NCBI GenBank assembly: GCA_000827265.1
Contig: KN834799.1
Span: 344,626-408,625, forward strand
Source of the DNA: Collybiopsis luxurians FD-317 M1
Lineage: Eukaryota > Basidiomycota > Agaricomycetes > Agaricales > Omphalotaceae
Reading direction: 5' to 3'
DNA length: 64,000 nucleotides
Part shown: in pieces, positions 23,716-35,625 of the stretch
Numbering within the stretch: the first letter of the stretch is position 1
Layout: each line of letters starts with the position of its first letter
Program-made: the position numbers and the translations under genes
The notes under the pieces: generated by a model
Databases searched by the model: none
Told to the model about the DNA's origin: nothing
The model's input: only the letters and a program-made list of their open reading frames with translations

Positions 23716-23943
23716 ATGGGACCCAACAGGTCGTAGTTTTAAAAAGGCAACTTAAAGCCAGCTCACAAGGTTTAGAGCGCAAATGCAGAATGGCCCCCTG
23801 TATAAAGGACGACAGAAAGCAGCAGGATTCGAAGGCTTGATTTCCTTATGAAATATATACAAACTTTCGATTATGGTCTGGAAATGTATGGGTTTTGCGT
23901 CACTGCAGTGGGATTCGGGAATAAGTATACACTTTATTCGACA

Positions 23944-25561
23944 TCACACAGATGAACCCAAGCTGTAGTTGTGCTTATGTCGGATAAATCTAAACATCAT
24001 AACAAGGACGGCACCGATGACTACAAATACGCAACAGACGGCGAGGGTTGGAATCCACGTTGTTCGCCCGAATGTATCTCCCGAGTCCAAAGTGCCAAGG
24101 ATAGAATATGTGATTACCGCAACCATAAAAAGCATTACTGCCCAAATTAGGGCTGCAAAAGGGACACTGAATGCAAGCGCGAGCACTCTGGAGTCAATTT
24201 TCTGGAATGAAATAAGGGTAAGAGGGAGAATTGACAATAGTGGATGACGCATACAAGGTCCTTGAACGTAAGTTTGCCCGTCTGCCATTGAAGATATATT
24301 CCGGTCGTGACACTTCCTAAAGTGAGCGCAACAGATACCAATGTTATGATGCGAGATAGTTTGTCAATACCCGAAACGGCCAAAAAGGCCGTCGAGGATC
24401 TGTTCAAAAATGTTAGCAATTTGAAAGACTTGAAACTCAAACGCATACGATAGAAGCACAGTAGCCTGTACATAAACTTGTTAGTTCAAGTTTAGCTTTC
24501 CTTGGAGAGACGTACACCCAGGTTTGACACAGTCAGTTCTCGATCAAACTGCTCAAGGAATGCAACCCAGCTATCAACTCTATCCTGAAGTTGCGTCCTG
24601 CGAAATGCAAGCGAGATCCTTTCAAAATGACTGCGCGGGGCACCAAAGCATAGAACAGAAGAGAGAAAATGGAATAGGATTGTCCAGGTCGTATGGTCCT
24701 CATTATTTAGTTGGCTGTGGGGAGAAATTCCCATCATATAGCCACCATGGTTGTGAACAATCTTATGCTTGACTGAGAAAGATGTGAGTTTAAATCGATC
24801 TCGACCATGAGTCATAAGGCGTTACCAGCCGACCACAGGATCCACGAAATCAAAGCGGTGAATGCAGAAGTTTGGGATGGAATTCCTTGGAATGTCATAT
24901 GATTCGAATCCTCGTAGGAATCGAGATAATCCAAAAGCTCGCTGCATTGAGACAAGGTGAGGGGGGCTTCCGACTCGAGCCTTCGGCGAAGCAGATCTGA
25001 GAATGAAGAAAAATTCATAAATGTATTACTGAAATGCTATGCCCTGTGCATGTGGCGCTTACCCATCTTGAAAAAATGCAGTACCTGCGTGGCTGCGTGA
25101 AACGCTTCGCAACCGCATTGACCACTGCATAAATATTTGTTCCTGCAGCTTATGATAGGCTTGTGGCAAGGAAACTTGCGCATGAAGTCCCAATACTTGA
25201 CGTGAAGTTCATCTGCAATGGAGAGTTAGAGCTAGCAGGTCCTCCTCGTATTTCTTATTTATGCACCGATATTCTCTTCGTCATCCTTAAGTGGAATCTT
25301 CTCAAAGGCGTATCTTCGGTCGTGATCCACATACATCTCCACCGAGCCATCGTTGTCAAGAACAACTTCATATTCGATGGCAACATCTGACTTCCTAACG
25401 ACATTAAGGTTGTTGATGATGCCTTCGGATGGGGAAACAGCATGTAGTTCTGGATGGTAAAAGTATCTCCATCCGTTAGGATGAATATATTCTTTCCAAC
25501 CTTCAGGAAGATTATGCAAAAACGCGCTAGTGCTGGGTTGTTTCTGCTCCAAGAGGGACAT
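23944..25561 (-). CDS. WW-like domain protein with C-terminal membrane helices (432 aa, 7 exons)
   Basis: Exons 25561-25267, 25212-25063, 24996-24826, 24772-24516, 24465-24443, 24399-24255 and 24201-23944 join in frame. Near the N-terminus 'LPEGWKEYIHPNGWRYFYHP' is the WW-like module seen in a large agaricomycete family. A mid-region contains a Cys/His-rich stretch ('CRNKYLCSGQCGCEAFHAAT') that looks unusual. The C-terminal part has membrane helices: 'LSRIITLVSVALTLGSVTTG', 'FAALIWAVMLFMVAVITYSI' and 'LAVCCVFVVIGAVLVMMF'. The family has no known function. The start is the first ATG in the open exon (25561); an upstream exon joining near 25627 is possible. Confidence 0.72.
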
Positions 25562-25639
25562 GGATGATGGACGTAAAATGGAAAGGCCAACGTTGAAGCG
25601 ATTTGACAGCGTGGGACTGGTATTCAACCTATTTTATTA

Positions 25640-27200
25640 GGCCAGGAACTCCGGCTCGCGATCACCTGGTCTTGACGGTATATACTGCTGCGTATCCGGA
25701 CTAATGTCTTCCCTATGAACGGAGCTCTTTTAGACAAATATAGTGCAATGACTTGCACTGAACCTGCCTTATTGCAGCTTCTCAGTTTTTGGGATTTCGA
25801 CCCGCCGCCACGGTCTTCTGAGCCGGGCTACGCAGTCGTCGAAAGAGCAAGATTTGTGCTACATTCACGTGGAACTAGAGCGAGAGTGTTAGGCGTTGAG
25901 TAACACTTGCTTTGGCCGCACTTAATTCGGAAGGAATTTGAAATTATTAGCGAATAGCCATGTGAAATTGACTTTGTCGTTAAAATTCATTAAAAGTTAC
26001 ACGCTACGCCAAGTTCAGGCCCTGTAAGTGGCCATGAAACTCCCAAAATCTAGGTCGGCCTAACTTTTAGGTCGTTAATATCGAATCGAATCGTTTGCTT
26101 CAAATTCGGACCGGTAAGTAAATGGGATTTTGCGGCGCTACCTACAATAACTCCTCAGTTATTCGCACCAGGACTGAGGCGTCATCAAATCAAAAAGCAC
26201 CCCTACGTTGTGAGACTGACATTATCACGGAAGAATAAAAGTGATCCTTGTAGCGTAGTAGAGCGGATCGCCAGGGCGCTTGACTTATTGGGTGAGAGGT
26301 TAAAATTAGGCGCTTAAAATTTCAAAACCTCTCCCCGATGTCAGCCTGCACGCGGTTTCTGTCTTTGGGCTGAAGCTTTAATAGAAGGCCTCATGCACCT
26401 CTCTCATGTCTGTGTATTCCAAAAACAACATCTGAACAATTTTCGTGGATTCAGCCGAAGCCAAGAGGCTCAGAGTCTCTTTTCCTCTCTCTCTCATTGT
26501 CGCTCGCATCTGACTATAACGGTCATTTTCCCAACTCGTACCCAGTGACGTTCGTCATATTTCACGTCACTTGATCCTTATCTTCTCCGCAAAACCTTTC
26601 CTCGCCGTTATTGCTGCTGTTGCGTTCGCTGCAGGAAACTTTGTCCACTCCCATCAGCCCGCAGAAACTACCACTTGTTGTTTCATCACGACACCCTCCC
26701 TTGACCTTGGGCTCTCTATTCTCCGAACTGACATCGACTACGGTATTCATTTCACTTTCTATATCTGGATTGTCACCGCACTTGTCTAATTCCACGAACG
26801 CTTAGCAATCGAACAGTGATCGTCATCCTCATACCCGCATTGAAGTAAGCTTCAACACTTTCTCTGGCTATCTTAGCAAACAATGACTAAAGTATGATTT
26901 TGGATAAGATGTCAGTGATCACAAAGCGCTGTTGCAGCCGCAAGGGGCAAAGTACACCTGCCGATGGTCCTCTTCTGGACAAGGGGGGGAGGGTACCCCG
27001 TGAGAATCGTATCCATGATCTGGATCTCTGGCACGTCTTGACAATGACAGCTAGTGTAGTGTACGCACGTTCATGATCCTCATTGGCGCGACGTTGATAA
27101 TTGTTCGACAGCTTCGGCTGGGAAAATCAAACAAGCTGGTGGTGCATTGTCTATCCTTTAAGCTACTCTCCACTAGCTGACCGCTCTCGAGTTCAGCGAC
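25640..27200. other. Intergenic, nothing recognised
   Basis: Spacer upstream of the first GTPase locus. A frame at 26571-26789 contains a hydrophobic run but no clear signal peptide or family. Confidence 0.35.
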
Positions 27201-27214
27201 GGTAGTTGCAAGAA

Positions 27215-29767
27215 ATGTCTACCACTGACAGTAGTTCTCTTTTGACACCACGCTCCTCATACCGTTCTGCATGGTCCGGACCGCATGGAGATTCCGCATC
27301 GTTTGATTCTGAAGAGGAAATAGCACTATCGACGGAGGAGATTCTTGCTATGCGTTCAAGGTATATCATCTAGTTTCATTAAGTCGTGCCCTTTAATCGG
27401 ACCGACATACTTCCCTTATTATCCCTCCTTGCCAACTTTCTCATCCCGTAGTGTATGGTCCGGACCTCATGGAGATTTCAATGAGGAGATAGCTCCATGG
27501 ACGCTGGAGACTCTTGCTACGCGTCCAAAGTATATCATGTAGTTTCAACGATTTGTCTTGAATCTGACATCTTTTTTTACACCCCCCCCCTCGCTAAGTT
27601 CTTCATACCGTACTACATGGTCTGGACCGCAAGGAGATTCTACAATACCTGAACACGAATTGGCTTCATCGACGGAGGAGATTCTTGCTACGTGTCCAAA
27701 GCATGTAGTGCTGTTCTATTGTATTGTGCCTTTGAGCTAACGGTTTATTAGGTTTCGCATTCTAGTTCTAGGAAAAGTCAGTCTACAGAACGACATAATT
27801 TGTATGCAAAGCCAACAGAATCCACTTCTTAGTCCGGAGCGGGTAAATCTTCCTTGATTGATGCAACATTCAAGGTCAACGTGGCGGTACCGTACCACCC
27901 AATATTTTTTTCCCGTGTCCTAGACTGCATGTTGTTTTCATTTCAGAATGTGTCACACGAGTAATCTGGAGTGTCTAATATATACGATGAAATCACATCA
28001 GAGCAGAATCCACTGTTCATTCTGCACGACTCTCAAGGATTCGAAGCCGGAGAAACTCAAAACTTCGATACGGTAAAGAAATTTATCGATGATCGGGCAC
28101 AGCAACCAGAACTGAAAGATAGGCTTCACGCAATTTGGTGGGTCGCTGCCTAGCGCAAGCCGTTTCCGGACTACGATTCTGAATTTTTATGAGGTTCTGT
28201 ATCGAAATCCCAACGGAGAATGGCGCTCTCATTGAAACGGCTGATCAAAAGTTTCTTGAACTTGACCTCAGAAATGGTACGTATGCAAGTGGTATGCATG
28301 AATGCTGCTAATGCAGGCTCTCTCGTAGTTCCTGTTATTGTGGTTTTCACAAAGTACGATCTGCTGATTAGCAAACTCGAGAAGATGGCTACGGATGATG
28401 TAGACGATGAAGAACTCGAGGAACTTGTCCGTCACAGGGCGGAAGTTTCGTTCCATGAAACTTGCGTTCGACCGTTAATGGCTATTACGAAAGCTCACTC
28501 GTATTTGAAAGTTTCTACTAAAAGTACGCAAGGTTGGCTCGGAAAAAGAGCTCCCACTGACGAATTATTTGCTCTCAAACAGAGAACCAAAAATATCGTG
28601 ATACAATTGTTAATCTCGTTGCCGAGACCAGGAGTCGCCTGGATGAGCGCCTTTGAATTCTTTGGGCCTTGGCTCAAAGGGCTAGCCTTGACGAGAAGAT
28701 TTATGCGTGCATTGAGTCCGTCCATTCAATTCAAAATCGGAATTCAGTATTTATTTTCATTTCATTCTATTTCAGAGTGGGTCGCCGCAGCGAGAAACTA
28801 ACCATAACCCTGCAGCATTTCGTCGTCTAAAATTTGCCCTCAGAGTATTGGAGAGGCCTCGCAACAAGTCTTCACTTCCCGGGTAAAAGTCTCAAGCAAT
28901 GCCTGGACAGGATACATGACGATATAATCGATGTTTGGAATTTCAATGATCCGAAGATGGTATGTTTATCATATGTCTTTCTAAGACGCATAAATATGTT
29001 GAATGTCTTTCGTTTGTTTAGCTTTTGAAGTCCCAAGACTTCAGAATCTTGCTAGCTGACAGAGTCAAGGATCTTGACGACAGGAGCATACATCGTACAG
29101 GAGAGATTGTGTATGTGATTTCTTTCTTTATTAAGTCCCTAGTTGAAAATCAGCGCAGTACTACCGTTTCCAGTGTAATTGGAGGCGTTGCTTCCATCAT
29201 CCCAGGTGCTGTAGTGTTTGTAATTCCTGCCGCTGCCGGGGTAGCCATCGCTCAATGGTTATTTTGTGCCTACAAAGAGGCGTAAGCCATTCAAATTATG
29301 TACATAATTCATGGTTCAAACCACTCATCTCGATTTTCCAGCCCAAGAATCCTTCAGCTACTCATGGGATATATTTGTGGTTTGCAGAGTTTTCCCAATG
29401 CTCATCCCCAGTCAAATCTGATCATAAATATCCCGCAGATTTAACAACTGTGCTTCAGTGTTTATTTTGGGTTATGCGTATTCGCGGGGACGCACTTGAG
29501 GTGGGATCGCACCTCATAGAGCTCGCCCTTAAGGAGTATGACGAAGCCGGAGCCCAACAGTTTGTCCACGGAAAAATTCGCACCTTCGTCGACAATACGG
29601 CAACGTTTAAACTTCTCCAGAAAGACGCTGCGTTGGAGGAACTTATTGGGATTGTGGGCAGAATCAGGTTCAAGCCGGAGGAGGTCGGAAACAGCCCGCG
29701 TCGCGCCCTGTTTATGACCTTTCCGTCAAATTCGATTTTATCTACCCTGAGCAGGGGGACATACTGA
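27215..29767 (+). pseudogene. Membrane-associated P-loop GTPase, paralogue 1 (broken)
   Basis: The structure matches the intact paralogues: an N-terminal 'SSTEEILA' exon, 'FRILVLGKSGAGKSSLIDAT', 'HDSQGFEAGE', 'VPVIVVFTKYDLLISKLEK', and C-terminal 'GAVVFVIPAAAGVAIAQWLF' to a stop at 29767. Two in-frame stops break it. 'VSHE-stop-SGV' at about 27962 has TAA where the others have CAA or CAG. 'DERL-stop-ILWALAQRA' at about 28647 has TGA where the others have TGG. The donor after 'YACIE' (GTCCG for GTACG, about 28710) and the donor of the next intron (GCGAGA for GT(A/G)AGA) are also changed. A 60-bp sequence at 27887-27946 interrupts the G domain. Probably non-functional. Confidence 0.8.
27228..27706 (+). 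repeat. Triplicated first exon of the GTPase pseudogene
   Basis: Three copies of a roughly 110-bp unit lie at about 27228-27362, 27440-27545 and 27598-27706. They encode 'YRSAWSGPHGDS', 'SRSVWSGPHGDF' and 'YRTTWSGPQGDS', each followed by a form of 'STEEILA' and then a GTATATC or GTAGTG donor-like site. The third copy has the closest match to exon 1 of the intact paralogues ('EHELASSTEEILATCPK'). Confidence 0.75.
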
Positions 29768-30089
29768 GCCGGGAGCTCCAGGCTGCGCTCTCATGACTGA
29801 TTTATGTCAAAGTAGTTGTGAGATTGTGGGTGCATCACTGACGATGGCTCTGAAATGATCGATTCTTTGGTTAATTATTACCCTGGATCCATTGTCATTC
29901 GTACTGTTATTCTTATTATAGCTTCCACTTTTGCTGCAGCTTTTCTTAATAAGAGAAGCATCTTATTTGCCATTTCTTGAATCTTATTTCCCTACGCTCG
30001 GACTTTCGAAGAAAACAGAACCAAGCGAATACATCCGCCAGGTTTCCGCGTCAAATTTTCTCAGGTGAATCTTACGATCTTTTAAGATT

Positions 30090-30496
30090 CAAAGCTAATC
30101 GTTGGTATCCGGCAGATTTAACACTGGCAACTACATATGCTTCAATGGTTATTCTGACCTAATCACGAGCGAGCAAGATGATACACTTTGGTGGATAGAG
30201 CTCGCAATGGACGTGTTCAGCAAAACTAGAGCTCAACTTGAATAATATACCCACCAAATGTTCGTTTTTTTATAGCAGTCATACACACATTTAAAGTGCA
30301 CAAGAAAGACTTGGCGCTAGAGGAAATGATTACGATTGTTCAAAGTGTTAGAATCAAGTCGGAAGGAGCCTCTGAGAACAGTCGACCTCCACCGATGTCT
30401 ATCGTATCGGATTATTCGATTACATCTACACTGAGCACGGCGGGGAGTCACAGGGAAGGAGCACCAGGCCTGATTCTCTCCTCGAATTTCTCGTGA
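30090..30496 (+). pseudogene. Relic of the last exon of a fifth GTPase copy
   Basis: Degenerate similarity to the last exon of paralogue 4: 'gcagatttaacac', 'ttatagcagtcatacacaca', 'ttaaagtgcacaagaaagac' and the end encoding 'SDYSITSTLSTAG'. The reading frame is broken and the upstream exons are missing. The similarity is higher to paralogue 4 (52503-52843) than to the adjacent pseudogene. Confidence 0.75.
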
Positions 30497-30499
30497 ATT

Positions 30500-31110
30500 G
30501 GATTGCAAGCGGATCATAAACGTGAGTTGCAATGTGTTGGAAATTATGATAAGTTCACCATGACAAACTTCAGTTCGTGGATGCAGATTCCAAGCTTTCG
30601 GCGAAGCCTGATAAAGGTCATGTTCCTCTTGCGCCACGTAGCTGCCAGCGAGTAACCTTTGAGTCCTGGCTCCTCCATTGACAGAGCTAAGGAACTTACG
30701 CAGAGAGCTTTGGCGTTCAAGAATGAGACACGAAGAAGTGGCATATGTCCGCGTGACAGGAGAAGGAACGAAACATGGCGGATGTACGATATTTAAGTTT
30801 TTGCTCACATAACTACCCTCAAGTAAGTGATAAGTAATTGGAACGACCACCTTGAAACGGTGAACAATACTCTTAGCCGGTATTAACATTGATCTTCGTC
30901 AGCGCAGGAGCAGGGAATATGGAGAAATCAGTTCTTGCAGCAAATGTTAGCATTCGAGCGATGAGTTGGATGTTGTAATTACCCGGAAGCGGGTGAAAGT
31001 CGGAAGGAAGATTTATCTATTCTTGTGTTTTCCGCGAATCAGATTTCCAATACATCACCATCTCGAATATATCAATGAATCGGGAACCCGGAAGTCGACG
31101 CGGGCGCTGA
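30500..31110. other. No gene recognised
   Basis: A long minus-strand open frame (30889-30317) overlaps the GTPase relic and has no motif; I treat it as chance. Confidence 0.35.
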
Positions 31111-31115
31111 TTCTG

Positions 31116-31936
31116 TCAAATAGAGTAGTAAATGTCCATAGAAGCACGAATAACGTGATTCTCCCAGCCCCATTGCTGGAATATGTACGTTATCAGTTCT
31201 TTGTAAGAAAACGCCTGCCATCATGGTCTCACCTCGGCCAGGGCTAGCAAAGCTACTCTGTCTCCCGGTTTCAGCATCCTCACCAACTCGTGACCCAAAC
31301 CTTCTCGTCCCTTGGGCGAGTTTGCATCTCTATCGCCAGTATTCTCTTCCCGAGTCCAGGATATAAAGTGATTCTGTCTCGCTCTGGAGGCGATTGCATT
31401 GCTGGAAACGTGCCATCTTCTATTCGACTCCGTCGAAGAGCCTGAAAAGTGTTCATCGTAAGCTGTACCATCTGAGTGTGCGCGCAAATCAATAGGGTGA
31501 AGTAACGCTTCTTCAACCCAGGGGGGGTTGGATTCTCCGGAGGCAGGAGGTTGTATAATAAAGGCTTCAAACCATGACCATGGCCCAGGATGAGTAGCTA
31601 CATGTGACTCGAGTCCAATATTCGCAGATAAAGGAACAGACGCGAGAACTCACCCCATCCTTGGTCATGACTGCGCATTCTAAACTCGACTCTTTGAATC
31701 TTTTTTTCATGGCTTCGAGTACCTGGCACAGGGGGGGAGACTAGATAGCACCAAGCGGCTTTGAGATCAGGGTAGAATCGTGCATGAACTTGAATTTTTT
31801 CAGATCTCTCGCAATGTATACAGGGCCAATATTTCGCTTCCATGAGGATGAAATCGGCTAATTCAAGTGGAATAAAAGTTTGCAAAATTTCGCGAACACT
31901 GGCTACCTGTGCTTCGGTGGGTGTGTATAGTGCCAT
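31116..31936 (-). CDS. Conserved fungal protein of the 'HDQGW...GHELVRxLKPGDR' family (235 aa)
   Basis: Exons 31936-31654, 31597-31233 and 31175-31116 join in frame from an ATG to TGA. Family landmarks are 'LELADFILMEAKYWPCI', 'AWCYLVSPPVPG', 'VEFRMRSHDQGW', 'PGPWSWFEAFIIQPP', 'WHVSSNAIASRARQNHFISW', 'REGLGHELVRMLKPGDRVAL' and 'GWENHVIRASMDIYYSI'. Such proteins occur in many copies in Agaricomycetes and related fungi; the second half looks like a beta-sandwich. Function is unknown. There is no signal peptide or membrane segment. Confidence 0.8.
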
Positions 31937-31939
31937 CGT

Positions 31940-33025
31940 TTAACAGGGATAACCGGTTATCAAGTCAAGAGATGGGGGTTTGATTGAGAAAGGACATACA
32001 GAAACCGCCGGCCGGTAATTGGCTGGTGGTTTACCTGGTTCTTGGGCGCTAACCACAAGCGCTTGAATATACGACGGCCGGGTGACTCCCTGAGAATCCG
32101 AGTGCAGTCAAACTGCAGTAGACACGGAGTTCTTACGCTCATAGCTATCGCTAACTTTATCTGAATCTCCTCTAAATCCCAGATGTGCCTGTGCCTTGGA
32201 AACAATCTTTAGAGCGGAAAACTGTCGATTCAAGTTCGACCTAATTCTGCTAAGTTACTTATAGAATACCATAGTGAAATTACGTCTCGTTGCAATAGTC
32301 GCGACTTAGGCGTCGTAAGTTTCTCTCAAGCTTTCGTTTGATATTTGGATGGAATTTCTCACCTTTTACTTGCCGATCATTCGAGAATATGTATTTCAGA
32401 TTTCCTGTTGGTTACAGCGGCGACTGGAACTAAGACTATTTCTTCAGAGAGCCAATGTATCCCTGACTTCTAGTAAGTCTCCCGCGATTGGCGGGAGCTG
32501 ACAATGCACTTTGTTGTTTCATCCTCAGTTCTAGCGGGATGCGTACGCGTTGCTATTCTTACTACGCTGTCAATGCGCCAAGAGACTGTACGTCCCTTCA
32601 ACGTACAAGCATTCGAACGCTCCATATGGCACCTCTGACACTTACGATAATATTTTTTAAAACATTTACTATGTAAATTCAAGCTTCAGAAGGTCCAATC
32701 TTTACCTCCAGTTCAGATTTCGTAGTCATTATGTAGTACTACATAGATGCCAGTTTCAGTGTATTCACTAGGACTGACGCGATCCGTGCTTAGTATAGCA
32801 AACATGATGGATTGTCTATTTGTTCATGTGAACGAGTAAATACCGTGGTCGGGCAAATCCTTGGAGCTTTCCGGCGGACCCGGAATCCTCGTCTTTACGC
32901 GGTTTTAAGGACACTCTTTCGCATGCATTTAAAGCTGGGAATCTCTTTCCCTCTCATCTCCGTCACCTACTTCTGCTACCTCTCTCTAAGTCTAGCTTCA
33001 CGAATCCGTTGACTCCCTGACACAC
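31940..33025. other. Intergenic, nothing recognised
   Basis: Divergent promoter space between the minus-strand conserved gene and the plus-strand heptahelical gene. Short open frames lack motifs. Confidence 0.4.
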
Positions 33026-33030
33026 ATGAC

Positions 33031-34918
33031 ATGTCTATTGGCGGGACCATATTAGTAGATGCCTCTGCTCCTGAGCACGATCTTCGTAAACAGTACGTCC
33101 CAGCTGCTTCGAGTCATTCGTTATGATATCCCACGCCGTATATTAGGCTCATCGCAAACTATGCAGCGTACGCAAAGCTCGGTGAATAACATGTATTGTC
33201 TTATCCTTCCGACTCCCATTGACGACCTATAGCACTCCTTTTCTACGAAATACTCGTCAATTTCGACCGTGAAGTCCGTCTGGTATGGGGTACTTGCGAT
33301 AGTTTTCGGTGGTCAAATGTCATCTACTTTGTGAATCGGTATCCGGTGGTTGCATATCAAATATGGAGCATTTGCTACACACCCAAAATCCCGCAGGTGA
33401 GTCTCTTCGATCGCTTAGACCCTCCCCAGTCGCTGAAATGAGATACTTGTGCGTAGTACGCGAAAACTACTCTCCAAACTGAATGACAACTGAGAGAACC
33501 GCTTGGGTTAATGCAGTTGCGATGCACTATACCAGTTTTTCTGGTATTTCTCTTTCCTCCCAACGCGACTGGCCATTACAGGTGCGGTTCATTGTTTGCT
33601 TCAAGCGGGTACGACCCACGATTAGACTTTTACAGCATCGTGGATTCTTCGTGTGTATGCTGTAGTCAACCGTGGTCTACTCTTTGCCCTAATTTTATCG
33701 ATTTTGGGACTGGCGACCATTGCCCTGGATATCGTGAGTTCCCCGTCCAACCTCTGTGGTCGTTTCCTAACTAAAAATTTTTCCCGTGGCATTTACGTAG
33801 CTCCAAGGAGTTGAATCTTCTTGTACACACAACACGTTAGCTTCAGAAACACTGTGAGCCAATTCTCCTGTAGCTGGGAATGCCTCGTCTGATCTCCAAT
33901 TGATTCTTCACTGGGTGTTGAATTAGTTGTAAGTTCTCAGCAGCATGCGACCAGTGGTGATAGCGCTTCTTACTTCATCTTCCTTTTACCCGCTTTCCCA
34001 ATGCGCTCCACTTACAGCTGGAGTTCTCACTTATATTTCACTCGCTGCCTTCGACCTCCTAGCAACATGTGAGTGTCGAAGTCACCCCGGCCGAGCCTGG
34101 CTTCTCCGCTGGCTGCCAACAACAAGAATTGACCACTGCGGCGTTTACATTTAGCGTTGGTGACAATGAGAATGATACAAGCTATTCGCAGATCTGGCGG
34201 TTTTAGAAAACTGGACCGACACAATCTTTTCAAATACGTTCTCAGATCAGGTGAACAGCTACTCATATCAAACTACGGTTCACGCTGAACGTTGTCTTTG
34301 TAGGAATTCTTTATTTTGGGTGTGTTTATTTTTGTCTCCTGGCCGCGGGGAGAGTCGGTGACAGTCTATGATTTTCCGCAGCGTGGTTACGGTACCTCAA
34401 CTCATTGCAGTAGTGCTATACTTTGTACGTTTTCTTTGCTTTGCATCCGGAATTATTGTAGCGCTAATGTGTACTTTCCGCCTCTATCAGGCGCCACAGG
34501 TCCGTAAGTTTCGGGACGGATGAAAGCATGACTGACTCTCTTTTGACTGTAGGGACTCTATAGCCCCATCCTCAACAATTTTCTGCTTGTGTGAGTTCGT
34601 CTCTTGAAGCATTGTCTCATTGATTCCTTAAACTGCCTTCTGACGCGAACGATAAACAGGTTATCGTCAGTCATGATTGCCCGGTTCTTGCTGGGACTGC
34701 GTGAGATGAGCGAAGTTCAACGAGAGAACTTATACATGGAGCGAATGGCGAGCGTGAACTCGGTATCGCTAGACACGGTCGATTCGGTCGTAAATGACAA
34801 CCTTGGTCCTGCTCTACATTCGAGGTGGACTGATACTGAAAGCTCTCGGCGGCAGCCTAGTAGAAGGGGGGGCAGATCGAGTCTGCTGGAGGACTTCGAT
34901 GTGGAGATAGAGATTTAA
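33031..34918 (+). CDS. DUF6533-type heptahelical membrane protein
   Basis: Clear exons: 33031-33092 ('MSIGGTILVDASAPEHDLRK'), a second encoding 'QLIANYAAYAKLA', then 'LLFYEILVNFDREVRLVWG' and 'WSNVIYFVNRYPVVAYQIWS' up to about 33397. Later exons carry 'QFFWYFSFLPTRLAIT', 'SWILRVYAVVNRGLLFALIL', 'RSGGFRKLDRHNLFKYVLRS', 'GILYFGCVYFCLLAAGRV' and 'SSVMIARFLLGLREMSEVQR', with a stop at 34918. The 'NFDREVxLVW' and 'LRVYA' motifs match the fungal DUF6533 seven-helix family, for which no function is established. The C-terminal tail is hydrophilic and Ser/Arg-rich. Several middle splice sites, for example around 33400-33530, are not fixed. Confidence 0.7.
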
Positions 34919-34919
34919 C

Positions 34920-35620
34920 GAGGACCGACGAATACCCTCCCTGCTCGTTCGAAGACGAGAACGGGCTTGCCTTGTACCGTTACATGTTTACACTTCTGTA
35001 TTGTTAGCTTTCTTAATTTAGCGAACCTACATTTCGATGCCCTACATGAACGAGATTCTGCGTAGTAATGACCCGGCAGTGACATCTGTATCCTTTCTAG
35101 GATCCTCGCAAAATGGAAAGGGGCACGTATCCGAAAATAGACGGCCGATTCTGGATGCGGCGACGACACGGTGCCCTGGCAACTTCGAAATACAAGGTAC
35201 TGACCCACGGAGGCTCTCATTCAGGCACCTTGCCGTATGCAGTCCGTGCGAAGATAAATGAAATAAACTAGGGGTATCATGAGCTTCAAAGGGCGAAATC
35301 GCTGACATTCTATAGACTTGAGTTTGCTTCTTAATTTTGGGTGAGAATGATACAGAAAACTAGTTGCCTGCTAAGTAGGCAAATAGAAATACTTAAGATT
35401 TAACGTTCATCGCGGCGGTGAATAGATATTTATTTAAAATGAGACGGATACTATTGTTCAATATTAAAGTCGACAGGAACGCCGTCAAAGCCTAGCATAT
35501 GTACACAACATGTCATCGTTTATTAATACGCTAACTAAAGAAACAGGATACAAGGGCACCGGAGGATTTCCGTTGCTACGAACATCTGCAGGGGTATGAG
35601 AAAAGTGGTATCAAAAAGTC
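34920..35620. other. Intergenic, nothing recognised
   Basis: Convergent 3' ends of the heptahelical gene and the HMG-like gene. No motif seen. Confidence 0.4.
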
Positions 35621-35625
35621 ACCGT

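Noticed and set aside
26250..26330. Possible tRNA-like stretch (GTAGTAGAGCGG...GAGAGGTTAAAATT)
   Set aside because: The A-box and B-box resemblance is weak and no 7-bp acceptor stem or clover-leaf can be formed.
30317..30889. 190-aa minus-strand open frame
   Set aside because: Overlaps the GTPase relic on the other strand and shows no motif.
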